Source: Malachius bipustulatus (Eukaryota; Arthropoda; Insecta; Coleoptera; Melyridae). Taken from it: DNA of 64,000 nt. Of this stretch, positions 1 through 10,745 are shown piece after piece (within the stretch, counting starts at the first letter, position 1; each line of letters begins with the position of its first letter). Below the pieces are notes generated by a model. That model was not told the origin of the DNA and ran no database searches. It saw only the letters and a program-made list of their open reading frames with translations. The DNA lies in NCBI GenBank assembly GCA_910589415.1, contig OU342630.1, positions 1,860,001-1,924,000 of the forward strand, in the 5' to 3' direction. A program made the position numbers and the translations under genes.

Positions 1-861
1 TTACTTCTTCAAAGCTTGACAAATAAACGTTTAAATATATCGATGTAAATCAACCTCTGTAAATAAATAATGTTAAAAAATGAGAAAAAAGTTTTTTTTT
101 CTGCTCAAGTATACGCGCATTCGTTTCTCATCTCGAGTCTTATTATACGTATGATCCGGATTCTTTTTAAACGTTTTATCCAACGTATTGAAAACGACAT
201 TAGAGTTAGCGAGTTATTAATGAATATTCTACTGTATACCTGGTGGTCACTTTCAACTGGCTCACCCTTGGGATCTTCTAAACCATAGAAGATACAGAGT
301 CGGTCAACTTTGATAAGTTTCACAATTATTGTATGCTTAATAAGAATCTCAAACAAAATTGAGGCTAACTTAAGTCGTTGCTGAAATATCCTGAAAAAAC
401 TTAAAAAAATCAAGATTTTTTATTTTCATTATATCTTTTTTATTATTGAACATTAATTAATTATTTTTTGTAGGTTAGGATAAGTCGTCAAGAGCCATCA
501 AATCGACACTTTAGAAGTTTTCAAAGTGAACTAGGTCCCAGAATTTTCATAGTCAACTTGTGACATTAAATATTAATATGAAGAAAATATTATTTTCACG
601 AAAGTCGGGAAGAAATCATTAAGCAATTATTCAAGTATTAAAATATTAAAATCCAAGTAAATAAATCGGCAACAACAAGATAAGGGAGTTTTTTTACGTT
701 CGTATCAGTTGTTGTTTACAGAAAGTGCCTCTAGGAAGGAACGGCAAAGAAGACACAATTCAGCGAGAAATATTAAAATATTGAATTCAAGCAAATAAAG
801 CAAATGCGAAGCCGAGAGGAAAACAAGATAAGAAGTTGTTGTTGTTTACGTCCGGTACCTA
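1..861. other. AT-rich intergenic DNA with MITE fragment
   Basis: I see no gene here. Positions about 270-560 carry a diverged fragment of a dispersed repeat seen again near 24520, 58840, 61740-62340 and 63800-64000; shared words are GCTGAAATATCCTGAAAAA and a run like AATTAATTATTTTTTGTAG. The short open frames at 70-413 are antisense to each other and have no recognisable domain. The stretch 655-861 is somewhat richer in GC and may be part of an old LTR interrupted by the fold-back element that follows. Confidence 0.5.
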
Positions 862-1604
862 CCGTGTGTCCCCGGATAGGTGAAACGACTCTTATAAAAG
901 ACAAAAATTTTTTGAGTTTAAGTTTAATTTTTTGGGGTTCAGCCCTGCTTGGCTAAAGAGTAATTTCTATCAAAATATTAGTTTTGAAAAATCAAGCATT
1001 CCTTGGAAATTTCCAAGAAACCGGTTTTTCTGTTGAGTAAAGTGCCTTTTATGTGGCAAATACGAAAAAATGTTATTTGAAAAAGTTGTTCAGAATCAAC
1101 ATGCAGGTCTCTATACCAAATTTCAAAATCATAGGTCAACTTTTATTTTTTACATTTATTTTTATGGTTTATTTCACAAATCAAAGAATTTAATTTTGTA
1201 ACAAAGACTGCCATGGAAAAACCAAATTGTATCCATAGCAATAGCAATCTGTCAATATCAGTCTTTGTTACAAATGAAATTCTTTAATTTGTGAAATAAA
1301 CATAAAAGTAAATGTAAAAGATCAAAGTTGCCTATGATTTTGAAATTTGGTATACGGACCTAAATTTTGATTCTGAACAACTTTTTCAAATAACATTTTT
1401 TCGTATTTGCTACATAAAAGGCACTTTACTCAACAGAAAAACCGGTTTCTTGAAAATTTCCAAGGCGTGCTTGATTTTTAAAAACTAAAATTTTGTTAGA
1501 AATTACTCTTCAACCAAGCAGAGCTGAACCCCAAAAAATGAAAATTCAAATCAAAAATTTTTTGTCTTTTATAGGAGTCGTTTCACCTATCCGGGGACAC
1601 ACGG
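862..1604. mobile_element. Fold-back MITE with TA target-site duplication
   Basis: This is a 743-bp palindromic element. The two ends read CCGTGTGTCCCCGGATAGG and its reverse complement, followed inward by about 340-bp arms that remain complementary (for example the words around 905-1080 mirror 1385-1565). A short unpaired loop lies near 1200-1260. It is flanked by TA on both sides (860-861 and 1605-1606), which fits a Tc1/mariner-type non-autonomous element. No coding capacity is seen. Confidence 0.75.
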
Positions 1605-1848
1605 TATATAAAGGGACGGAAATTTAACGAACGGTAGCAGATTGCAGCTGGCCTTCCTTGAGAACTGATCTAGGATAGCCGGTCCGCCGTCTATAGCTCA
1701 ACCCCCTTTGCCGGAGGCCCCGAGTACTGATCGGGACTTCTCCTCGAGCAAAGAAGAAGAATTGACTTTTCCAAGCTTACGTCTTAACTTCCCCAAGGCG
1801 AAGCCTGGGTATTGACCAGGAGTCAAGTTGGACTAACGCGAGAGAGTT
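1605..1848 (+). repeat. LTR- or UTR-like remnant
   Basis: A stretch with higher GC than its surroundings, starting with a TATATAAAG box just after the fold-back MITE. It contains words such as GAAGAATTGAC that recur at about 6858 and 6990, on the far side of the LINE insertion. I infer that 655-861, this segment and 6661-7214 are parts of one old LTR or UTR interrupted by the fold-back and by the LINE. The evidence is circumstantial. Confidence 0.3.
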
Positions 1849-2175
1849 TTTTATTTTTTTATTTATTTATCTTCACCACCTTTGATTACAAAAACTATCA
1901 AGTACATCTATACAAGATTGTCCAAAAAGGTATCCGTCAAAAATAAACACTCAAAGAGCAAACAATATAACACTATGTATAAATAACATCACGTCGAATA
2001 CAAACATACAATGTTATATCAACACAAGATTAACCTAAAGGTTTTGTCAAAAATAACCATCAAAAGAAAAAAAAAAGCAGATAACAGGACATTGTAGAAA
2101 AATAACATCACATCGAGTACCTATAAACATGTACACATAATAAAAATATCACAGATGATATGACCTATACCACGA

Positions 2176-4029
2176 CTATTTTGTCCTATTTTCTTTGTTT
2201 ACATTGGCCATGTATGTGTGAAACTCGTCTAGCGTATAAAAAGCATTTTCTGTTAGAATTTTTTTGATTTTGTTCTTGAAATTGGTTTGAGTTAGTTCCC
2301 TCCATTCCCGTGGTAACCTGTTGAACATTGCGCAGCCAGCATAATGTGGTGACTTTTTATAATTTAGATGATTAATTTTTCCTAGGTGGAATTTTCCCTC
2401 ACTTCGCGTACAATGAGAGTGTATGTCTCTATTGAGCAGAAACTGATCTTTTCGCGCATGAACGTACAATAGCAGCTTCATTATATAAATACACATCACG
2501 GTTAGAATTCCTTCATTTTTGAAAGCATCTCTGCATGTGTGTCTAGGAGGAATACCATAAATCATTCTTACTATTCGTTTTTGTAGCACTAATACTCTAT
2601 TGATCTCTACAGCCTGGCCCCATACAACAATGTTATAGGACAGCACAGACTGAACCAGGGCATAGTAAACGTCCCTCAGAGCCCCAGGTTCTAAATATTT
2701 TTTCATTTTCAGAATAGCAAAATATGAACTTCCCAATTTAGAGCATACCTTAGAAACATGATTACTCCAATCTATCCTACTGTCTATAATAGTTCCTAAA
2801 AAGTTGACATGCTTGTCCAAAGGAATGTTGAACGTATCTGTGGGAATATTAGACCCGTTTGATGATGACATGTAACGTCCAGTAAATCTCACAGCTACCG
2901 TCTTATCATTGTTTACAATGAGTCTATTGCGTTTGCACCAGTCAGAAAACTGCTCAACCACGGCAGCGACCAATCCCTCCACCTCCGCTTCATCCGTAGA
3001 TGTCACAAGCAGAGAGGTATCATCAGCATACATATACACCCTGGCCCCATCGATGAACTCCGGAAGATCGTTGACATACAGCAAGAATAGCAGCGGCCCC
3101 AGCACGCTACCCTGAGGGGTTCCCACCCCAATGTTATATATACTCGATGACTCACTCCCTATCCTGACCATAATTCGCCTCTCAGAAGCGAACGACACCA
3201 GCAATATATTTAGTGTACCTCTTATTCCCAAGTTATATAACTTAGAAGCCAGATATGAAATGTCAATGGTGTCGAATGCCTGTGAGAGGTCAAAAAATAT
3301 CCCAACCACAATCTTTCTCTGATCGACTGCCTCCATTACATGCTGCACAAAATCCACAGTCGCTGTCTCAGTCGAGCAACCAGTACGAAACCCATGTTGG
3401 CTTGGTGTCAGTATATTATGTTTATCTAGGAATTGCATCACTTCATTAGATATAATCTTTTCAAATATTTTGGAGAATATGTTTACCAATGCGATCTGTC
3501 TGTAATTCACGATATCTGAAGTATTCCCCTTTTTATATAACGGGACCACTAGTGACAATTTCAGTTTATCTGGGTATTGTCCAGAACTGATAGCCTTATT
3601 GAACAGAATAGATAGATAATCCGCGATTTCAGAGCTACAGCCCTTCAGTACCTCTGCTGTGACATCATCGGTTCCAGGTGAAGTGCTTTTTAGTAGTTTA
3701 ATTTCCCTTATTATATCAGCTCGCCATACGGGGTGAAAGAACATTGTACTATAAACCATAGGAACTGTAGTACAGGCAAGGGTATTACTACAGTTGCCGC
3801 CATACATCCGATCTAATTTGACCTTCACCGCCGAACTGAAATGTTTACCGAATTGATTTGCTACAATTATCTCAGATGTCACAACTTTGCCTTTTATTTC
3901 AAGACCAATACTTTTTTTGACCCTATCACGACCCGTTTTTAGGCGAACTATGTCCCACACTTTCTTTGCTTTATTGTTTGATGACTGTATTAGCCTGCTG
4001 TAAAATTCCTTCTTTTCCTTATCTATCAT
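2176..4029 (-). pseudogene. LINE ORF2, reverse transcriptase part
   Basis: Open frame of 617 codons encoding the RT and C-terminal part of a LINE ORF2 protein, which would copy element RNA into DNA at a nicked target. Visible RT motifs: a palm block with VVPLYKKGN at about residues 161-169, FDLSQAFDT at 247-255, GTPQGSVLGP at 303-312 and the catalytic YADD at 334-337. The apparent start methionine is not a true start: the frame simply begins where another element (4030-5583) was inserted into the codon series, and the endonuclease half lies beyond it. The RT frame itself has no stop, so the insertion rather than slow decay is the main lesion here. Confidence 0.85.
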
Positions 4030-4054
4030 TATAATAATAATAATAATAATAATG
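4030..4054. repeat. (TAA)n microsatellite tail
   Basis: Simple repeat of TAA/ATT units at the junction with the outer RT frame. In minus orientation it forms the 3' terminus of the nested ORF1-only element. Confidence 0.7.
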
Positions 4055-4368
4055 TTTATTTTTGAAGAATATTACATTCTTTATAACTATAATACTATAA
4101 TATAATACTTAATTAAATCTACATTAAATCAACCTACTTTCGTATACATTTTTTCCTATACTAGCTAATTTTTTTTTTTTGCTTATTTTGCACTATCATG
4201 TTTTATTTTTATTCTCAATACCTATGTTTATGTCTAAGATCGCGTGGTCAGTAATTTTATTATCGTTATTGTTGTTTACAATATCCATTTCATACCTATA
4301 CTTATGTGTAATGTTTATCAACAATGCAACAATCTGATAGTGTCCTACTTTCACTTGTCCATTGATTT

Positions 4369-5478
4369 CTACCAAATATTCACCATTTTCTTCTTTTTCT
4401 GTTCTATTTTCTTCTTGTATACACCACAATTTACATCAAAAACATCATGACTTACATCCATATTCAAATTTAATTTTCTATTCACCTCAACACAATTGAT
4501 ACATTTCTTCTTTTTTTCGCAGTCTTTTGATAAATGTTCTCCGCTGCATCTAAAACACGCCATTCTATTTTTACATTCTTCTTTTTTATGATTGTATCCC
4601 CCACAATTGAAGCATCGCTTTATATATACGTGCTCGTAAACATAACAGCGATCCCAACCAATGTTAATTTTTTGCATCTCCAATATCTGCTTGAACGATG
4701 ACTCATCCACTTCTGCAATCAAGTCCCAGTATCTCTTTTTCTTTGTTTCTAACAATTTAACTACCTTTATTTGACTCACATAGTTGTTCTGTTGTTTAAT
4801 TTGACTGATTATTTCTTCGTCTTCATTTACTTCACTCAGTCCACATATTTTTATTCTTCTTTTTACCTTCTCAATCATATCTGCTTTATAATCTGTCATC
4901 TTCTTACTAACTTCTGCTTTGAGATTTTCGCCATCCTGTTTTGTTTCACAATTTACTATAATAGCACCACCTTTTGTTTTCTTTATGCTTTTCACTTTGT
5001 TGGAGACAGGATCAACAGTATCCCTCAATTCCTTTTCAATTTTTTCATGTTCCTTTTTAACTTCATTTTTATTTATCTCATTTTTAGGTTTAATAATCAC
5101 AGGTGTGATTGTTTCCTTAATTGCATCCTTATATGATATCTTCTCCTTTTTATCTTCCAACTTTTTTACTATCTTATCTATATTATTTGCTAATACCTTT
5201 TGTTCTGCCGCCTGTTCTTGCATTTTTGCATCCATTTTGTAAATGAATTGAACTATCATGTCCAATACGCCTTCTAAAATCCTTTGTTTGTAAATTTTAT
5301 AATCATTTCTACAGGGTTGACAAATAAACCAAAGTGCAGTACTTTTCTTCAGTACCTTGCATTCATTGTCTGAAATATTCATACACACTTTGTGTACTGG
5401 TTTTCTACATAATCCACAATTCCAACCTTGCTCTCCACTTTCAACCTCCTTTGTACACACACTACACTTGCTACTCAT
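4369..5478 (-). CDS. LINE ORF1 protein: PHD-like finger plus CCHC zinc knuckles
   Basis: 369 codons with an intact frame. The N-terminus (residues 5-56) has a Cys/His pattern like a PHD or RING-type finger (CSVC, CGLC, H29, C53, C56). A lysine- and glutamate-rich region at about 80-160 is likely coiled coil. The C-terminal part has retroviral-type zinc knuckles, beginning CFNCGGYNHKKEEC near residue 289, then CFRCSGEHLSKDC, then a further CINC. ORF1 proteins of this type bind element RNA and help form the ribonucleoprotein. An overlapping frame at 4196-4429 on the same strand may be a frameshifted remnant of its C-terminus. Start ATG at 5478 follows a short 5' UTR up to the junction. Confidence 0.7.
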   Translation of the reverse strand: MSSKCSVCTKEVESGEQGWNCGLCRKPVHKVCMNISDNECKVLKKSTALWFICQPCRNDYKIYKQRILEGVLDMIVQFIYKMDAKMQEQAAEQKVLANNIDKIVKKLEDKKEKISYKDAIKETITPVIIKPKNEINKNEVKKEHEKIEKELRDTVDPVSNKVKSIKKTKGGAIIVNCETKQDGENLKAEVSKKMTDYKADMIEKVKRRIKICGLSEVNEDEEIISQIKQQNNYVSQIKVVKLLETKKKRYWDLIAEVDESSFKQILEMQKINIGWDRCYVYEHVYIKRCFNCGGYNHKKEECKNRMACFRCSGEHLSKDCEKKKKCINCVEVNRKLNLNMDVSHDVFDVNCGVYKKKIEQKKKKMVNIW

Positions 5479-5583
5479 TTCAGTAATATTTTTATCCTTT
5501 TACATTTAAATTATTCGGTTTGTTCATACTATACGACTATATCGCAGTCCGGCAACGATGTGCATCGTGCCGCTGCTAACACA

Positions 5584-6635
5584 CTACTGTCATTGTCTTC
5601 AATTGTTTTCTAAAAAACTGAAATGTCTTTTTAAAGTCATCGTCATTGAGAACATTGTTAATATATCCCAAAAGCTTTAAATTTTCATAGCATTTTCTTA
5701 GGGTTTGACTGTAAATAAAATCTAATCTGTTATTGTTTTGATTTGTATTTCCATTCTTTATTTTATTTTTTGGACAAGCAATATTAAAGCAGTAAGTAAA
5801 ATGATCATAAAATTTGTTAAATGCGATGTTTGCGTTATCTATTTCATTCAAGTTTAAAATCTTTTTATTAAATAAATATTTAAATTTATTAACGTTATCT
5901 ACTGATATACGCCTCTTGAAGGCAGAGCGCGGCAGGCTGGCAGCGATGCCAGACCTCCATTTTAGTACCTGGGCAGTATGATCAGATGCAGGAAAGTGAA
6001 TTATATCCCACTCAGTTATATCCCCCAAATTAGTAACCAAATAGTCTATTGCGGTTCTGGATTGTCCACAAATACGTGTAGGCTTGTTGATCAATGACAC
6101 CATCTGATACGAGCAAAACACATCATGCAAAATGAGATTCTCTCTATAATTCTCTCTCTTTCAATTTATCTACATTAAAGTCCCCACATAATATTACACT
6201 GCTGTATTTTTTGCATACAATATCCAACAGGCTGGTCAAGCTATTAATAAATATATCGAACTCACCTGATGGTGATCTATAAATCACGATAACACATACT
6301 GACTTGTAGAGCTCCACAGCAACTGCCTCAAAATTACATTCAGATATCAACCCTTCGCAAATACTAATGGGTCTCGTACTTGTATAGGTGTCACACCTTA
6401 CAAACACTGTTATGCCTCCCCTCGTATGCTGACTCCTGGAGAGATGATTTACTTGTTTATATTCTTTCAAACATGCGCACTCAGATCCCACAACACTCAG
6501 CCACGTTTCGGTCAAACAGAGAACATCAGGCCCAGTCTCCTCAGTGAGCAACTCCAGATAGTCCTTACCGAGGAATCCCTGTACATTAAGATGTACTAGT
6601 GTACACGCTTTTTTCTCGTCTGGTAGGTTGTGCAC
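5584..6635 (-). pseudogene. LINE ORF2, AP-endonuclease part (frameshifted)
   Basis: Two minus-strand frames, 6144-6635 and 5584-6130, together encode the apurinic/apyrimidinic-type endonuclease domain of the outer LINE, which nicks target DNA to prime reverse transcription. Motifs in order: LNVQGF, the magnesium-binding ETW block, GGITVFV, IYRSP, GDFNVD, then in the second frame DYLVTN and SDH, the catalytic histidine block. The break between frames is at about 6140-6160 inside a (CT)n tract, consistent with slippage. The 3' side is cut by the nested ORF1-only element; RT continues at 4029. No intact upstream ORF1 is present. Confidence 0.75.
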
Positions 6636-6660
6636 CCCAGCAGTAACCTTTTTCTCAGTC

Positions 6661-7214
6661 GACTCATGTTCCTCAGGATTCGCTCTTTGTTCCTGATCGA
6701 AAAAAATTGAAGCGCCTTACAACAACAACTTTTGGCCATATGTCCGGCTTATTCAATTTATCTAGTAAGAGTAGTAATCTAGTAAGAGTAGAACTGATAC
6801 TCTTTCGTCGCCCCCTAAGGCTTATCAGAGTCGAACGAGGACCCAGAGGTGACGCGAAGAATTGACTCGCGTCCCTGATCCAATTATTCTGAGTAAGAGT
6901 ATCATCCCCCATGGCTTCCTAACGCGCCGAAGTATTGCCTTGACGTGTTAGCCAGGCACATAAAAGGCCGACCTTCGATTGCGGGCGAGAATTGACCGTT
7001 ACGTTATCGAAGACAAGCCCAGTCAATTATTTAATAGGAAAACCCACTGAGTGATAATAGACAAGTGGTGTATTAGTATCTGTGAGTGAAGACAAGAGGA
7101 CAGCTGTGTTTATTATTTAGATTTAGAGGTTATAAGTTGTTTCTACTTGTGGTGTTAATCAATAAAGGAATTTGCAGACTTCTAGTGGTGGATTTATTAT
7201 TGTGAGACCCGTAA
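6661..7214 (+). repeat. Diverged Gypsy LTR fragment
   Basis: The end of this stretch (about 7090-7214) matches, with divergence, the end of the LTRs at 25249-25848: shared words include TAGAGGTTATAAGT, GGTGTTAA-CAATAAAGGAATTT and TTATTGTGAGAC-CGTAACA. The orientation here is plus, opposite to the Gypsy array. The upstream part (6661-7080) does not match those LTRs visibly and may belong to a related LTR subfamily; a TATA-like CATAAAAGGCC lies near 6958. Confidence 0.55.
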
Positions 7215-7556
7215 CAATATTTTCCAAATCAAATTTGTAATGAGAAATATTTTTTTGTTTCTTTGATACTTTTAAGTCCAGTGACATGAAACAATCACAT
7301 AGCGGTCATAAGAAAAACAAAAGTTAGAGACTATGAGAACCTAGGCTTTTAAAATCTTTAAATATCAAATGAATAATTCATTGACGACTTACGCAAGCCT
7401 GCAAAGCATGGCGAGTTTTGATGACCACCAATAACTGAATAATTATTATAATTGAATTTCAGTCATTTTAACCCAGGGCCAGTTACCATTATGATATTTG
7501 TGGGTGTCTTTAAAAATATAATTTTCAATATGGTTTTTACTCAAGCTTTTTTTCAG
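7215..7556. other. Non-coding DNA upstream of host-like gene
   Basis: AT-rich DNA with no open frame of note. It ends with a pyrimidine tract and AG at 7555-7556 (CTTTTTTTCAG), a good splice acceptor, so the stretch is probably the end of an intron of the gene that follows. Confidence 0.45.
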
Positions 7557-8920
7557 AACATCATACGATGTCAACAGTAAGAAAACTAGCCATGTTCCGC
7601 CAGTTGTCCCTCCAATGTGATCCTCCTCCGAACCGACGCTACCCTTTGATGAAGCAACTCTCGGAGGATATCCCTGATAAATCGCTTGACTCTTCGATGG
7701 GAGTGAATGTAACTTTTAATGCGAAAACTCGTCGAAAAGTCCTCGATCAGCCTCCACCTTTGAAAATCGCATGGGAAGAGAATCAGACGACGCATAAAGA
7801 TGCCGTCATTGTCACTAAATGCAAAGAAAACCAGCGAAAATCAATCAGATTCTCAAAGCATCCCTCAATAGAGATAGAAAATAACGATTTTTTTTTCGAA
7901 GAGGAAAGTACTGTCGAGTTTCAAGAAAAAACAAACATCAGCATTTATTTAGGTCATGGAAATACCTACGATTATGATAAAATTGGTAAATTCAATGAAA
8001 GACATGGTGCTGAAAATGTCCATGTTGTCAAACAAAAACTTTCACCTGCCATGATTGATAAATCGAAAAATATATTCGAGATACGTCGTAATTTAATAAA
8101 TGAAGATGACAAGTATTATGAGTCTTCCTACATACCAACCAAAACTTCTGTCAGAAATTTTGAAAAATCGAATTCCATTGTTGTCGTACCCCACAGTGAA
8201 GAGAAAAAACATCAAATTGTTACTTCTTTAGAAATGAAACTGACTGATGAAAGCTTAAAAGAAGCGAATAATTTGGAAAAACAAAATTCATGCCTCACTG
8301 TCTCGATTAGACCAACCACAGCAGCAGCTAAAAGAGAACGATTCCAAAAACGAACAAACTCTGCTTTCAACTCTACAGTCGTGGAAAAACGGTCACCCTT
8401 AGTGCGTTCATCGTCCGCTCCTAGTAAACCAGAACGGAAGCCGAAGTTTGTAGCAAGCAAAAGAAGAATTCGAACAGCAAAATCAAAAAGCAAAACAGCT
8501 AATCCACAGCAATGTTCTGGCAGCGAAAATCGAAACGAAGATGGAAGAGAACCTGAAGGAAAAGGTTTTTGTTTCACTGGCACTGAAGTTGAAACAATGA
8601 TTTCTCTGGTAAGCCCCGAGGAAAGTGAAAATGAGGAGTTGGTCGAACCTGAAAAACTAGTAGCAGCAACTAACATTGGAATAAATAGTAACAAAATAAT
8701 AAAAGAACCACCTGTGAATAATATTGAAGAAACAACACTTACTGCACAGAATAATAGTAGCTTGCGGAAAATTGTCAAACAGGGTAAGTTTTAGTTATTT
8801 CCAACCACATTATAGGTAAATTATCTATTGTTATGTACTCAGTTCTTAAATTTTATGTTTTCCCATCTAGAGAATGAGAATCACATTCCGAGTGAAAAGA
8901 CATCTTTTAAGTTTTTATAA
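7557..8920 (+). CDS. Hypothetical host protein, two exons
   Basis: The only stretch that looks like a host gene. ATG at 7568 follows a candidate acceptor at 7555-7556, so an upstream 5' UTR exon is likely. The open frame runs 405 codons to a donor at 8784 (G|GTAAGT); a candidate acceptor at 8869-8870 (TTTTCCCATCTAG) joins in the same phase to a short last exon (8871-8920) ending in TAA. Intron 8784-8870 is 87 bp. If unspliced, the frame stops at 8794. The protein is hydrophilic, rich in Lys, Glu and Ser, with a basic Ser/Arg/Lys tract at about residues 255-315 and no membrane segment or enzymatic motif that I recognise. It could be a cytoskeletal or nuclear disordered protein; I do not assign a family. 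Confidence 0.5.
8784..8870 (+). other. Candidate spliceosomal intron
   Basis: 87-bp GT-AG candidate with a consensus donor GTAAGT and a pyrimidine-rich acceptor. Splicing keeps the phase and adds about 16 codons before the stop. Without it the protein ends after three intron-encoded residues. Confidence 0.45.
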
Positions 8921-9060
8921 AAACAAGCAAGAGAAGTATATTGACTCTCAACAAGCGCGTCGGTACATGGGACGAACGGCTCTCTTGTTTCTCGATAGTT
9001 TTGTTCGATTATTTTCCTACAATACCAAGTTTATTCGTGTTTATAATCACTAAGCCTAGA

Positions 9061-9810
9061 CTTCCGACATAATACAATATAATGCATTACGAAACTCGGT
9101 GTCCGACACCGGCAGGCCTGCAAGGATGGTAGGCGATACCGATATGTGTTTAAAATCGATCTGTGTTGGTTTTCGGTAGATCCTGTGCCTTTAGATGCCA
9201 TTTTAATTTCTGTTAACAAAGACATCAAGAAACGGTAGTTTTCTATCCTATTCTATTTCCATCGTGAATTGAATGCGCCGGTGAATACTGTTGATATGGT
9301 GAAGAAATACCTTCAGGGCTTTCTCTCCATGTTGCCAAATAACGCAGGTGTCATCTACGTAGCGGTACCAACAAGATGGTCTGTTGGTGGCGGAGTTTAG
9401 GGCCTTGGCCTCAAAGAATTCCATGTAGAAGTTGGCAACAATAGGACTCAGGTGGCTGCCCATAGCAACGCCATCCTTTTGTTCATAGAAGTCACCATTC
9501 CACCGAAAATAAGTTGTGGTGAGTACATGGTGGAATAGAGAGGTAATGTCCCTAGGAAAAATGCGCTGAATGTTTAAAGATTCTCGTCGATGGGCAGCAA
9601 GATGAAGAGGGAAACGACATCAAAACTGATGAAAATGTCACTGGAATGAAGGGTTAAAAATTCAAGTTTTTCTATGAAGTGACCCGAGTCTCTAATGTGG
9701 AATTCAGTAGATCCGACGTGTGGCTGCAGCAGGTTGGTTAGATATTTGGCCAGATAATATGTCGGCACTGATAATTGGACAAAGAGACACGTTAGGTTTG
9801 TGTATTCATA
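9061..9810 (-). pseudogene. Penelope-like reverse transcriptase remnant
   Basis: Minus-strand fragments 9574-9768 and 9248-9463 encode Penelope-like RT blocks: FISFDVVSLF (palm, first aspartate), then MGSHLSPIVANFYMEFFE, then WYRYVDDTCVIW, which contains the catalytic YVDD. Downstream, interrupted by stops, a YRKPTQ-like block typical of the end of Penelope RTs is readable near 9130-9160. Several frameshifts and stops separate the blocks, so this is an old dead copy. It is a different family from the copies at 47233-57164, whose sequence is clearly different. The palindromic PolB element inserted about 180 bp away. Confidence 0.7.
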
Positions 9811-9985
9811 TTTTTTTATTTTTTGGCTTTCATAAATTGGACAGTCAATAAAGTCTGGGTATCCTGGCTTCGATATTCATAATCTGCCGTTTGTCTTGAT
9901 CAGGAATTATGGAAATTTTAGGCCGGTTGCATACTTATAAGACATTTGTTTTCGAAATATTGCAGACTAGACATGACATTCAAAA

Positions 9986-9991
9986 AATGTC
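9986..9991. repeat. 6-bp target-site duplication, left (AATGTC)
   Basis: AATGTC immediately precedes the AGTAG terminus of the palindromic element. The same six bases follow its right terminus at 23444-23449. Six-base duplications are the norm for Polinton/Maverick integration. Confidence 0.85.
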
Positions 9992-10022
9992 AGTAGAAAG
10001 GGCGCCACCTGGGCAGATTGGA

Positions 10023-10042
10023 TTTCCCTAGATCTAGGGAAA
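10023..10042. repeat. Perfect 20-bp palindrome near left terminus
   Basis: TTTCCCTAGATCTAGGGAAA, centred between 10032 and 10033, with another CTAGGGAAA half-site at about 10053. Its mirror image lies at 23393-23412, about 30 bp from the right end. It could be a protein-binding site or a hairpin involved in replication initiation or end recognition; this is inference. Confidence 0.6.
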
Positions 10043-10239
10043 AATGGCAGTCTAGGGAAATTTTACCTGAACTGACCTGGCCTCATGCAGAGCCGACGGG
10101 ACCTGACCGGACCACATGCAGAGCCGGCGGGGTCTGACCCGGCCTCACGATAGCAATAAATCTGTCAATTTAATAGCTTATTTATGTAAATTAGGGTCAT
10201 TAATCATATACGGAAAGCAATACTAATGAGTTCTTTTGT

Positions 10240-10745
10240 TATCGGGGGTCATTAATCACGCCCACCTGTCACTCCTTTGTTCGGCGGCCCTTTGTCGGTG
10301 TTCCTTTGTGTGAAATACAATAGAATTAATTATGTTGTTATTTATAACCCTCACGTGTCACTGAATATAAATTGTATAATTAAAAAAAACCTAATCCCTT
10401 AATGTCATTTTAATTGTTATTTATTATACCTATTATGACCCCACGGAGATAGCGGCGGTACCTATGAGGTGCACACCTGCACCATTAATCATATCCGGAA
10501 TGCAATAAACCTATCAAGTTAATTGTTATTTATGTACATACCTGCATCAGAAACAGATAAGATCTCAGAGTGTTCAACGGAAACCAAGCTTCGACACGTC
10601 AGAAAACAGCGCACCTGCACCCTGTCCTTTGTTCGGAAACACAATAGACTAATGAGTTCTTAGAAATCGGGGGTCATTAATCACGCCCACCTGTCACTCC
10701 TTTGTTCGGAGGCCCTTTGTCGGCGGTCCTATGTCTGGAACACAA
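10240..10745 (+). repeat. Duplicated non-coding module in arm
   Basis: Two direct copies of about 75 bp, at about 10245-10320 and 10674-10745. They share GGGGTCATTAATCACGCCCA, then CCTGTCACTCCTTTGTTCGG and GGCCCTTTGTCGG. Each is followed by an ACAATA word. Mirror copies lie at about 22690-22762 and 23115-23190 in the right arm. No coding function is seen. Confidence 0.6.

Larger units (their letters stand above)
4030..5583 (-). mobile_element. ORF1-only non-LTR element nested in LINE ORF2
   Basis: About 1.55 kb inserted between the endonuclease and RT halves of the outer LINE. It carries a complete ORF1 (4369-5478, minus) but no ORF2, and ends in a (TAA)n-type tract at 4031-4054, the expected 3' tail for many LINEs. 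The outer ORF2 reads up to each junction, and TCAT is present on both sides (about 4026-4029 and 5590-5593), a plausible short target-site duplication. I infer a non-autonomous derivative that kept only its RNA-binding protein and was mobilised by a partner RT. Confidence 0.6.
1849..6660 (-). mobile_element. Degenerate non-LTR retrotransposon (jockey/CR1 group), interrupted
   Basis: A LINE on the minus strand: an AP-endonuclease segment (5584-6635), then a reverse transcriptase (2176-4029), then a 3' UTR ending at a T-rich tract on the plus strand (about 1849-1872, the poly-A side). Its ORF2 is split by a 1.55-kb insertion at 4030-5583. The 5' end appears truncated near 6660, with no complete ORF1 of its own. 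I could not identify a clear target-site duplication. Membership of the jockey/CR1 assemblage is inferred from the endonuclease plus RT order and from the RT motifs. Confidence 0.75.

Noticed and set aside
4771..5242. Membrane-like plus-strand proteins of 121 and 107 codons
   Set aside because: Antisense to the lysine-rich ORF1, so they show artificial Phe/Ile/Leu richness.
8212..8778. 188-codon hydrophobic protein antisense to the host-like gene
   Set aside because: It is the antisense shadow of a Lys/Glu-rich frame, which gives apparent Leu/Phe/Ser-rich segments.
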